Source: an uncultured Collinsella sp.
GTDB taxonomy: Bacteria > Actinomycetota > Coriobacteriia > Coriobacteriales > Coriobacteriaceae
Assembly: GCA_900549065.1 (NCBI GenBank)
Contig: URNC01000130.1
Location: forward strand, 1 to 5,459
Direction of reading: 5' to 3'
DNA length: 5,459 nt
Part shown: positions 1 to 5,431 of the stretch, in pieces
Layout of the letters: each line of letters starts with the position of its first letter
How positions within the stretch are numbered: the stretch's first letter is position 1
The notes under the pieces: model-generated
Told to the model about the DNA's origin: nothing
Database searches by the model: none
The model's input: the letters and a program-made list of their open reading frames with translations, nothing else
Made by a program: the position numbers and the translations under genes

Positions 1-6
1 GCGCAT

Positions 7-47
7 AAAGAAAGCCTCCCATTTCTCATGTCCAAGAAATGGGAGGC
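7..47 (-). terminator. Rho-independent terminator ending the folP-folK / ligase-like unit
   Basis: A perfect 13-bp stem is formed by GCCTCCCATTTCT (14-26) and its reverse complement at 35-47, with an 8-nt loop. Read on the minus strand, the stem is followed directly by TTTCTTT (13 down to 7), which is the layout of an intrinsic terminator. On the plus strand the stem is followed by AGTTCACAGG with no T-run, so termination should act only on minus-strand transcripts. It lies 61 bases past the stop of the ligase-like gene and closes that operon. Confidence 0.88.
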
Positions 48-107
48 AGTTCACAGGCCGAAGAGGGCTTCGTTGTCATCGTTGTCTTTGAGCGCGGGCG
101 CCTCGCG

Positions 108-809
108 TTACAGTCCGCGAATCCGTACGGCCTCAGGCGGAAACTCCTGCTCGCCGGCATCGGTCTTGATGGTCGCGCGACCCCAGATGTCCAGGCCCGC
201 AAACACACCGACCGCAAGCGGCAAGCCGTTGGGCGACACCGCCGCAACTTGGCGACCGAGCAGCGGCACCATATCGAAGTACTCGCCCAACACGGGGGCC
301 AACGGCCCTGCGGCGCCTTGCGGCGTGTTGGCAACAACCGCCCAGGCGTCCACGCGGGCCAGCACGGCGGCGGCCAGCGCCTCGACCAGCGCTTCGTCAG
401 CCACGTCCACACCAAGCTCGCTCAACGCCGAACGCTCAATATCCACCGTCACGGCACCGAACATGCCCGCGGCACCGGCACCGCCGTTCACGGCAACACG
501 CGCGAGCGACGTCTCAAACGCAGGCGCACCGCACACGATATCGCTCGGCCACCGGATACCCACCTTGCCGGCAAGGCCCAGGCCCGGCGTCGACACTGTG
601 CCCACAAGCGCATCCATCATGCCCATCGCGGCCACAAACGGCAGGCCGTGGAAGGCGTGCATATTCACATCCGGACGCACGACCAGCGAAAACGTCAGCG
701 AAGCATCGCCCGCGCTCCACGCGCACCAGCCCGCGGACACGCCCTCGCGGCCCGCGTTACGCGCCGCGTCGAGCTCGGTGCCGGCGGCAACAGCATTCAT
801 CTCGATCAT
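108..809 (-). CDS. Degenerate biotin-protein-ligase (BirA)-like protein, probably catalytically inactive
   Basis: This encodes 233 residues with the layout of a biotin/lipoate ligase catalytic domain followed by a small C-terminal domain, but no DNA-binding domain. Recognisable parts are SLVVRP (41-46), where ligases have S-x-x-LRP; KVGIRWPSD (82-90), matching the family KWPND segment; the GMFGAVTVDIE strand (115-125); and a C-terminal stretch (about 185-231) with GVFAGLDIWGRATIKT, like the SH3-like domain of BirA. What is missing is striking. The biotinoyl-AMP loop GRGRRGR is replaced by REGVSAGWCAW (21-31), and the lysine of the family K-x-G-G-I-L motif is absent after WPSD. Biotin ligation is therefore unlikely; a binding, regulatory or structural role is inference. 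ATG at 809 directly abuts the folP-folK stop, so translation is probably coupled. A second ATG at 800 is an alternative start. Confidence 0.66.
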   Translation of the reverse strand: MIEMNAVAAGTELDAARNAGREGVSAGWCAWSAGDASLTFSLVVRPDVNMHAFHGLPFVAAMGMMDALVGTVSTPGLGLAGKVGIRWPSDIVCGAPAFETSLARVAVNGGAGAAGMFGAVTVDIERSALSELGVDVADEALVEALAAAVLARVDAWAVVANTPQGAAGPLAPVLGEYFDMVPLLGRQVAAVSPNGLPLAVGVFAGLDIWGRATIKTDAGEQEFPPEAVRIRGL

Positions 810-2552
810 CTACATACGCCCCAATTCGCCAACGATATGGCCCACGCGGTCCTCGGGCTCCTTGACCTCGACACCGTTGTAGCGGAAGAACCGCGCCGGG
901 TCGTGCATCAGGTCCTCGAGCGGCACCAGCACAAAGTCGCGCTCGCCAATGAGAGGATGCGGCAGGCGCAGCTTTTTGCCGCCGTGGGTCTCGCCATCCA
1001 TCCACAGCAGGTCCAGGTCGATGGTGCGCGGGCCGTTGACCTTGGCCTTCTTGGAGCGGTCGCGTCCCAGCTCGGCCTCGATCTTCATGAGCTCGTCGAG
1101 CAGCACCAACGGCGCCAGCTCGGTCTTGATCTCGATGACGGCGTTGGCAAACGCGTCCTGGCGCGTCTCGTAGGCCGGCTCGCTCTCGTAAATCTTGGAG
1201 GAGTTGGACACGCAGGTGAGTGGAATCTCGGCGATCATCTCGCGTGCGGCGCGAATGTTGTCGCAGCGATGCCCCAGGTTGGAGCCCACGGCCACAAACG
1301 CGCGGCGCGGCTGCGGCTTGGCAACCGCCCAGTAGCCGTTCAGGAACTGCGCAAAACCCGCGGCGTCGTGCACGCGCACGATGTTGGCACCGGCCTGGAT
1401 GGCGCCCAGGCACACGCCAAACGTAGCGGCATCGCGCTCGGCGGCCTCGGTCACGCCCGAGACGGCACCCACAAAGCGCTTGCGCGATACGGCGCACATG
1501 AGCGGATAGCCCAGTGACGCCATCTTGGCAGTCTCGCGCTGGATGACGATGTCCTCGTTAGCCGACTTACCAAAGCCCGGGCCAGGATCGATGCAGATGC
1601 GGTCGCGCGACACGCCGGCATGGATGAGCGTGCGGGCCTGGTCGGACAGAAAGCCCATAACGCGGCGCATGATGGGCGCCGAATCGGGCAGGGTGAAGCG
1701 GCGGAGCTGCGAGGTGGGCACGTAGGCTTCCTCGCGGCGGGCGCTGCGGCGCATCATGGCGGCCAGGCGGTCATTGGGCTCCGATGCGGCCTCGGTGGCC
1801 GCGGGCGCGACCTCGGGCGCGGGCGCGACGGTCTCGGCGGCAGCAGTCTGCTCGGCGGCGGGCGTCTCCTGCTCGCTTGCAGGCTCGGACGTGGGCTCCG
1901 GTTCGCCAAACGGCAACGAGGGCTGCACCACGCCGCCCGGAAGCTTGGCCTCCGACTTAGGCTCACCCAGCAACTTGCCGCGACGGCGGCGAGCCGGCTT
2001 CTCGGCCTCACGCGCGGCCTCGGCAGCCGCCTCGCGCGCCTTCTCGGCAACAAACGCCGCTGCCGAGGTATCGAGCTGCACCGTTGCGTGCGTGTGGGTG
2101 GGCGCGGCGACCTCGCCGGCATGCATCACGATGATGCCGCAGGTGCTCGTCTTAACAAACTCGACCATCTTGGGATCGGTGAAGCCGGTCACGTCGTTGA
2201 CGATCGAGGCGCCGCAGCGCACGGCCGCCTTGGCAACCGCCACATGACGCGTGTCGATCGAGACGATGGCGCCCTCCTTGGCCAGCGCGCGCACCACGGG
2301 CAGCACGCGGCGAGCCTCCTCGTCGGGGTTGACCGGGGTAAAACCAGGGCGTGTGGACTCGCCGCCCACGTCGATGATGTCGGCGCCGGCGTCAAGCATC
2401 GCCAGGCCGTACTCGATGGCGGCATCCGGGTCGAAGTGTTCCCCGCCATCGCTAAACGAATCGGGCGTCACGTTGAGGACGCCCATGATGCGCGGACGGT
2501 CAAAGCTGAGCTCATACTTTCCGCACCGCCATGTCTTGCTGTCGTTCGCCAT
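810..2552 (-). CDS. folP-folK: Dihydropteroate synthase-HPPK fusion (FolP-FolK) with a long loop insertion
   Basis: A 580-residue cytosolic bifunctional folate enzyme. HPPK pyrophosphorylates 6-hydroxymethyl-dihydropterin, and DHPS condenses the product with p-aminobenzoate to dihydropteroate. DHPS (about 20-412) shows MGVLNVTPDSFSDGG (23-37, pterin-site N27), GGESTRPG (63-70), SIDT (D100), VND (119-120), MH (143-144), IDPGPGFGK (321-329), SRK (356-358) and RVH (R393, H395), so the catalytic set looks intact. HPPK (about 416-555) shows GSNLG (423-427), GPRTIDLDLL (507-516) and LPHP (530-533). The two domains normally total about 430 residues; the excess is an insertion at 146-290. ATG at 2552 was chosen because AGGAGG sits 6 nt upstream; ATG at 2558 touches that site and is too close. 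The order DHPS then HPPK is the reverse of the HPPK-DHPS fusions of fungi and apicomplexans. Its stop abuts the next gene in the same frame. Confidence 0.96.
   Translation of the reverse strand: MANDSKTWRCGKYELSFDRPRIMGVLNVTPDSFSDGGEHFDPDAAIEYGLAMLDAGADIIDVGGESTRPGFTPVNPDEEARRVLPVVRALAKEGAIVSIDTRHVAVAKAAVRCGASIVNDVTGFTDPKMVEFVKTSTCGIIVMHAGEVAAPTHTHATVQLDTSAAAFVAEKAREAAAEAAREAEKPARRRRGKLLGEPKSEAKLPGGVVQPSLPFGEPEPTSEPASEQETPAAEQTAAAETVAPAPEVAPAATEAASEPNDRLAAMMRRSARREEAYVPTSQLRRFTLPDSAPIMRRVMGFLSDQARTLIHAGVSRDRICIDPGPGFGKSANEDIVIQRETAKMASLGYPLMCAVSRKRFVGAVSGVTEAAERDAATFGVCLGAIQAGANIVRVHDAAGFAQFLNGYWAVAKPQPRRAFVAVGSNLGHRCDNIRAAREMIAEIPLTCVSNSSKIYESEPAYETRQDAFANAVIEIKTELAPLVLLDELMKIEAELGRDRSKKAKVNGPRTIDLDLLWMDGETHGGKKLRLPHPLIGERDFVLVPLEDLMHDPARFFRYNGVEVKEPEDRVGHIVGELGRM
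1683..2117 (-). other. Low-complexity insertion inside the DHPS barrel (residues 146-290)
   Basis: Ordinary DHPS has about ten residues (the M-x-G-x-P-x-x-M-Q loop) between the strand ending in MH and the next helix. Here about 145 residues lie between MH (143-144) and PIMRRVMGFL (293-302). In order they are a His/Thr-rich start; an Ala/Glu/Lys stretch likely to be helical (162-184); a basic cluster RRRR (188-191); a Pro/Gly region with QPSLPF (210-215); an Ala/Glu/Pro/Thr-rich, probably disordered tract (216-260); and an Arg-rich helix (262-273). The reading frame is open throughout and the barrel resumes correctly afterwards, so this is a true in-frame insertion rather than a frameshift. 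Its function is unknown. Confidence 0.8.
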
Positions 2553-2558
2553 GAACAT

Positions 2559-2564
2559 CCTCCT
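2559..2564 (-). promoter_or_regulatory. Shine-Dalgarno site of folP-folK
   Basis: A full AGGAGG on the minus strand with 6 nt before the ATG at 2552. It decides the start: the other in-frame ATG at 2558 begins immediately after AGGAGG and would leave no spacer. Confidence 0.88.
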
Positions 2565-2576
2565 AAAATGCCCACA

Positions 2577-2603
2577 CCGCCGAGCTTGGGGAGCTGGCGG
2601 CGG
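2577..2603 (-). promoter_or_regulatory. GC-rich hairpin in the folP-folK leader
   Basis: On the minus strand CCGCCG-CC-AGCT (2603-2592) pairs with AGCTCGGCGG (2586-2577). This gives a 10-bp stem with a 2-nt bulge and a 5-nt loop. It sits 12 nt upstream of the Shine-Dalgarno site. It has no adjacent T-run (only TTTT about ten bases later), so it is a poor intrinsic terminator for the sirtuin gene. A role in leader stability or translation control is inference. Confidence 0.5.
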
Positions 2604-2627
2604 GGTCGCTTTGCACTCAGTCTTTCT

Positions 2628-2658
2628 ATTGTATCCGCGCACACGGGCTAGAACGCAA
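2628..2658 (-). promoter_or_regulatory. Candidate folP-folK promoter
   Basis: TACAAT (2633-2628, minus strand) matches the -10 consensus TATAAT at five of six positions. The best -35 candidate, TTGCGT (2658-2653), is weak and 19 nt away, slightly too far. A start near 2621 would give a leader of about 70 nt containing the hairpin at 2577-2603. It overlaps the 3' end of the sirtuin gene, so folP-folK may be transcribed alone, with the sirtuin, or both. Confidence 0.4.
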
Positions 2659-3400
2659 ACGCGGCAGCGATGTCGCAAGAAATCAGCAGGTCGGCATTTG
2701 CATCCTGATCGGTGGGAGCAAGATTGCAAATGGCCAGCGTATCGCCGGTAAAGTAACGCGTAAGGCCCGCCGCCGGATACACCACGAGCGAGGTCCCGCC
2801 CACAATGAGGGCATCGGCCGCGGCGATGGCGGCAACGGCGCCGGTCAGCACATGCTCATCGAGCGGCTCCTCGTAGAGCACCACATCGGGCTTAATGCGC
2901 CCGCCGCACGCGGGGCACACGGGCACGCCCGCGGCGTCCTCGTGCTCGCGCGAGCAAATCCACTCGGCGCTATAGACCGCGCCGCACGACTGGCAAATGT
3001 TGCGATGGACCGATCCGTGCAGCTCGAACACGCGCTGTGAGCCGGCCATCTGATGCAGGCCGTCAATGTTTTGCGTCACCACGGCATTTAGCTTGCCGGC
3101 GCGCTCCAGCTCGGCCAGCTTGGTGTGGCAGCGGTTGGGCTTGGCGCCAAGCGCGATCATCTTGGTGCGGTAGAAGTCGAAGAACTCGGCCGGGTGCACC
3201 TCGTAAAAGCTATGCGAGAGCATGGTCTCGGGCGGGTAGACAAACTGTTGGTGATATAGGCCGTCCACGCTGCGGAAATCGGGGATGCCACTCGCCGTGG
3301 AAACGCCCGCGCCGCCAAAGAAGACCACGCGCTTGTGGGTGCCGAACAGCTCCGCCAGCGCGGCGGAGGCCTGTTTGGAGTCCGTTATCGCCTGCGTCAT
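2648..3400 (-). CDS. Sir2-family NAD-dependent protein deacylase (sirtuin)
   Basis: A 250-residue soluble enzyme that removes acyl groups from protein lysines while cleaving NAD+ to nicotinamide and O-acyl-ADP-ribose. The full family set is visible: GAGVSTASGIPDFR (30-43) and QNIDGLH (110-116) for NAD binding; catalytic H128 in ELHGS; a zinc-binding C-x2-C pair twice (C136/C139 and C162/C165); and GGTSLVVYPA (201-210). The Tyr-x-x-Arg acyl-specificity signature of CobB-type desuccinylases is not evident. Overall it resembles short bacterial class U sirtuins such as Thermotoga Sir2, so deacetylation is the likely activity; pipelines often name such genes cobB. Length is normal for a bacterial sirtuin. 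ATG at 3400 was chosen because GGAGGA lies 5 nt upstream; an in-frame ATG at 3451 has no such site and would add 17 unconserved residues. It is divergent from exoA and 95 nt upstream of folP-folK. Confidence 0.95.
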   Translation of the reverse strand: MTQAITDSKQASAALAELFGTHKRVVFFGGAGVSTASGIPDFRSVDGLYHQQFVYPPETMLSHSFYEVHPAEFFDFYRTKMIALGAKPNRCHTKLAELERAGKLNAVVTQNIDGLHQMAGSQRVFELHGSVHRNICQSCGAVYSAEWICSREHEDAAGVPVCPACGGRIKPDVVLYEEPLDEHVLTGAVAAIAAADALIVGGTSLVVYPAAGLTRYFTGDTLAICNLAPTDQDANADLLISCDIAAAFAF

Positions 3401-3405
3401 ATGAG

Positions 3406-3411
3406 TCCTCC
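3406..3411 (-). promoter_or_regulatory. Shine-Dalgarno site of the sirtuin gene
   Basis: GGAGGA on the minus strand, 5 nt before the ATG at 3400. It supports that start over the longer in-frame alternative at 3451. Confidence 0.8.
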
Positions 3412-3536
3412 GTCCTTGTTGGTCGGGCAGCGTCGGGCGATGTCCCAGCATGCGGCCTTTGGGTCAGCACGCGCGGTGCCCACCACCGCCCCTGTTGCGC
3501 TAATCTTAAGCCTGCCAACCCCGTCGAAAGGACACC
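3412..3536. promoter_or_regulatory. Divergent intergenic region between the sirtuin gene and exoA
   Basis: The only gap in the window from which genes leave in both directions, so promoters for both are expected here. No strong consensus hexamers are seen. The one AT-rich island, TAATCTTAAG (3511-3520), could supply a weak -10 on either strand (TAATCT for exoA, TAAGAT for the sirtuin gene). The exoA ribosome site is probably GAAAGGA (3526-3532), 4 nt before its ATG. No operator palindrome was recognised apart from the short CTTAAG. Confidence 0.4.
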
Positions 3537-4355
3537 ATGCCTCAGACTTACACTTTCGCCTCGTGGAACGTCAACGGCCTGCGCGCCGTGCTCAAAAAGG
3601 ACCCGAGCTTTATCCAGATCGCGCAAGAACTCGACGTCGATATCCTGGCGTTGCAAGAGACCAAGTTGCAAGAAGGCCAGGTTGATATTGACCTGCCCGG
3701 CTATCGCCAAACCTGGAGCTACGCCGAGCGTAAAGGCTATTCGGGCACTGCGGTCTTTAGCCGCCAGGAACCGCTGCGCGTGCTGCACCCCGACGCGCTG
3801 TTACCCTACGCCGGCGAGGGCGAGGCGGCCGAGCTCGTGGCGCAGGCCACGACCGAGGGCCGCGTCTGTGCGCTCGAGTTCGACAAGTTTTGGTTTGTCG
3901 ACGTCTATACGCCCAACGCCCAAAATGAGCTCGCGCGCATCGATGTACGCATGGCCTGGGACGATGCCTATCGTGGCTTTTTGAGCGCGCTTGAGCGCGA
4001 GACCGGCAAGCCCGTGGTGACCTGTGGCGACTTTAACGTGGCGCACGAGGAGATCGACCTTAAGAACCCCAAGTCCAACCGCGGCAACGCCGGCTTTTCG
4101 GACGAGGAACGCGGCAAGTTTACCGAGCTGCTCAACGCCGGCTTCACCGATACCTGGCGCGCGGCAAACCCCGACGTCGAGGGCGTCTACAGCTGGTGGA
4201 GCTACCGCTTTAATGCCCGCAAGAACAACGCCGGCTGGCGCATCGACTACTTCCTGGTAAGCGACGCAATCGCCGACAACGTACGCGACACCGGCATCCG
4301 CGGCGACATCTTTGGCAGCGACCACTGCCCCGTCACCCTCACGCTAGAGCTCTAG
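3537..4355 (+). CDS. exoA: Exodeoxyribonuclease III / AP endonuclease (ExoA type)
   Basis: A 272-residue base-excision-repair nuclease of the exonuclease-endonuclease-phosphatase fold. It cuts DNA 5' of abasic sites and has 3'-5' exonuclease and 3'-repair activity. All catalytic motifs are present: SWNVNG (9-14, N11), LQETK (39-43, metal ligand E41), YTPNAQNE (124-131), GDFNVAHEEIDLKNP (164-178, D165 and N167), SWWSYR (219-224), GWRIDY (233-238) and GSDHCPV (260-266, catalytic H263). The GD-x-NVAH-x-EIDLKNP block is the ExoA/APE1 branch signature, so the nearest relatives should be Streptococcus ExoA and human APE1 rather than E. coli Xth. Residues about 88-102 look like a short Ala/Glu-rich loop insertion relative to ExoA. 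Start ATG follows GAAAGGA. It converges on the transporter genes; no T-run terminator follows it, only the palindromes at 4366-4481. Confidence 0.97.
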   Translation: MPQTYTFASWNVNGLRAVLKKDPSFIQIAQELDVDILALQETKLQEGQVDIDLPGYRQTWSYAERKGYSGTAVFSRQEPLRVLHPDALLPYAGEGEAAELVAQATTEGRVCALEFDKFWFVDVYTPNAQNELARIDVRMAWDDAYRGFLSALERETGKPVVTCGDFNVAHEEIDLKNPKSNRGNAGFSDEERGKFTELLNAGFTDTWRAANPDVEGVYSWWSYRFNARKNNAGWRIDYFLVSDAIADNVRDTGIRGDIFGSDHCPVTLTLEL

Positions 4356-4365
4356 CCCCAAGTAA

Positions 4366-4411
4366 TTCCTCTAGGGGACAGAGGAAAACAGATCATGTGA
4401 CCCCTCTCCCC
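4366..4411. repeat. Imperfect palindromic element with two alternative hairpins
   Basis: TTCCTCT (4366-4372) and AGAGGAA (4380-4386) form a perfect 7-bp stem around AGGGGAC. The same bases can instead pair further away: GGGGA-CA-GAGG (4374-4384) with CCTCTCCCC (4403-4411), nine pairs with a 2-nt bulge and an 18-nt loop. The two folds exclude each other. There is no T-run on either side. It begins 10 nt after the exoA stop. The form resembles a dispersed REP-type repeat, but copy number cannot be judged from this window. Confidence 0.6.
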
Positions 4412-4418
4412 CTATAAG

Positions 4419-4481
4419 TTGCGGTGGAATAGTTCCTGTTTGGGCAGCAAATAGCCAAAAACGAGAACTATTCCACCGCAA
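4419..4481. repeat. 63-nt long inverted repeat, perfect 17-bp arms
   Basis: TTGCGGTGGAATAGTTC (4419-4435) is repeated as its exact reverse complement at 4465-4481, separated by 29 nt. The spacer can extend the stem with a few pairs (GTTT and GG at 4438-4443 with CC and AAAC at 4455-4462), so the whole element can fold as one long hairpin. It lies between the convergent ends of exoA and the transporter genes, 24 nt from the latter. No obvious target duplication flanks it and no T-run follows on either strand. A dispersed palindromic repeat, a small non-autonomous element or a transcript-end structure are all possible. Confidence 0.85.
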
Positions 4482-4505
4482 GTTCGTGAGGAAACGCGAA
4501 ATGCC

Positions 4506-5219
4506 TTACAGCCCGTATTTCACGACGACACGGTTAATGCGACGGCACCAAGGCTTGTACAAGGCGGCCAAGAACACGCAGGTCGCGAGGCCGTGTGTGA
4601 TATCGAACGGCACTGCCGTGGCAAGACGCGCCACGGCACCCGCCCACGTGAGCGGCTGTACAAATCCAATGATGTCATACGCGTTAATCACGACGCCATA
4701 GAGCAAGCCCGACGCAAAGCCGTACGCCAGCAGCGCTGGCATGCGCACGGTGCCGTCGGCGCGGTCGAACGCACCCGCATACGCCAGCGCACCGCCAACG
4801 TATCCCACGAGCCCCCAGGCATACATCTGCCATGGCGTCCACATGCCCTGTCCAAAAAAGAAATTGCTGGTCAGCGCCGCCAGCGCGCCAACCATAAAAC
4901 CATTGCGGCGACCAAGCGTCGCCCCCGCGATAATGGCGATGGCGCTCACCGGTTTAAAGTCGGGAATGGGCCCGAACAGGATGCGCCCCGCCGCCGCCAG
5001 CGCCGCCAGCACCAGCGTGGGCATAATCTGGCGCAAACCCGGACGAGATGCCTCATAACCCGCAAAGAACAGCGCGAGCACCAGCGCCACCACAGCCAGC
5101 ATGGCCAACGCTGCCTGCTCAACACCCGACAGCAACGCCACTGTCATCACCGCCGGCACCGCCAACAACAGCGGGATCTCCAGTTTTGCGAGTAAACGCG
5201 AGAAACGACAGTCCGTCAT
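4506..5219 (-). CDS. ECF-type transporter substrate-binding (S) membrane component, substrate unknown
   Basis: A 237-residue integral membrane protein of the energy-coupling-factor importer type, which captures a vitamin or similar micronutrient and works with a T component and ABC ATPases. Hydrophobic segments lie at about 14-31, 34-54, 65-83, 91-113, 128-150, 161-182 and 193-220. Segments characteristic of one bacterial S-component group are visible: AGRILFGPIPDFKPVSAIAI (77-96) and SNFFFGQGMWTPWQM (118-132). The C-terminus is basic (RRINRVVVKYGL), as expected for the cytoplasmic side. The ligand cannot be assigned; I do not see a signature I would tie to riboflavin, thiamine or biotin. ATG at 5219 lies 4 nt after the stop of the ATPase gene, so translational coupling is likely; no good Shine-Dalgarno site is visible. 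Upstream in-frame residues to 5294 only overlap the ATPase and were excluded. Confidence 0.85.
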   Translation of the reverse strand: MTDCRFSRLLAKLEIPLLLAVPAVMTVALLSGVEQAALAMLAVVALVLALFFAGYEASRPGLRQIMPTLVLAALAAAGRILFGPIPDFKPVSAIAIIAGATLGRRNGFMVGALAALTSNFFFGQGMWTPWQMYAWGLVGYVGGALAYAGAFDRADGTVRMPALLAYGFASGLLYGVVINAYDIIGFVQPLTWAGAVARLATAVPFDITHGLATCVFLAALYKPWCRRINRVVVKYGL

Positions 5220-5223
5220 CCCA

Positions 5224-5431
5224 TCACGCCCTATAGAACACGTTGTCGGCAAAGAAGTCGGCCGGGGGCTCCATGCAGGCAATCTCGCCGTCAAACATCA
5301 TGGCGACGTCGTCGGCTACCTGCTCGGCAAAGTCCAAATCGTGCGTAGCCATGATGACGGTGCCGCCAGCCTTCGCATGGTCACGCAGGGCGCGGGCGAT
5401 GATGCGGCGGCTGAACAGGCCTAGACCCTTG
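5224..5431 (-). CDS. ECF transporter ABC ATPase, C-terminal fragment cut by the contig end
   Basis: Only the last 68 codons are present. The fragment contains the beta strand and H-loop TVIMATHD (24-31, switch His30), then AEQVADDVAMMFDGEIA (35-51), the usual end of an ABC nucleotide-binding domain, and finishes with ADFFADNVFYRA. A tail of the FF-x-x-N-x-FY kind is known from double-domain EcfA ATPases paired with S components of the type encoded next to it, so this is probably its energising ATPase. Walker A, Walker B and the signature motif lie off the contig. At the extreme end KGLGLFSRR stands where T-x-GLD is usual, so the D-loop Asp reads as Gly; the contig edge could make this base unreliable. 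The ORF reads further as MCIRDS, but those residues come from adapter. Confidence 0.85.

Noticed and set aside
108..812. Stop-codon reassignment suggested by in-frame TAG and TAA between and after genes
   Set aside because: TAG, TAA and TGA each end clear full-length genes in this window (exoA and the sirtuin with TAG, the S component with TAA, the ATPase with TGA), so the standard bacterial code fits.
39..1517. Plus-strand open frame of 492 codons opposite folP-folK and the ligase-like gene
   Set aside because: It is antisense to two genes with clear family motifs. Its translation is Arg/His/Gly-rich without any recognisable domain, as expected of a shadow frame in GC-rich DNA.
2577..2603. 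THF or other known riboswitch upstream of the folate gene
   Set aside because: The leader is only about 70 nt and holds one simple hairpin; no known aptamer core is recognisable.
1620..2651. Plus-strand open frame of 343 codons opposite the DHPS domain
   Set aside because: It lies antisense to conserved DHPS motifs and the low-complexity insertion, and shows no domain of its own.
3401..3451. Longer start for the sirtuin gene at 3451
   Set aside because: The ATG at 3400 has GGAGGA at proper spacing, and the extra 17 residues run through the ribosome site and are not sirtuin-like.
3801..4325. Minus-strand open frame of 174 codons inside exoA
   Set aside because: It lies fully opposite the exoA catalytic motifs and has no independent support.
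4366..4481. Intrinsic terminators for exoA or the transporter genes
   Set aside because: The stems are strong, but none is followed by a T-run on either strand, so I list them as repeats.
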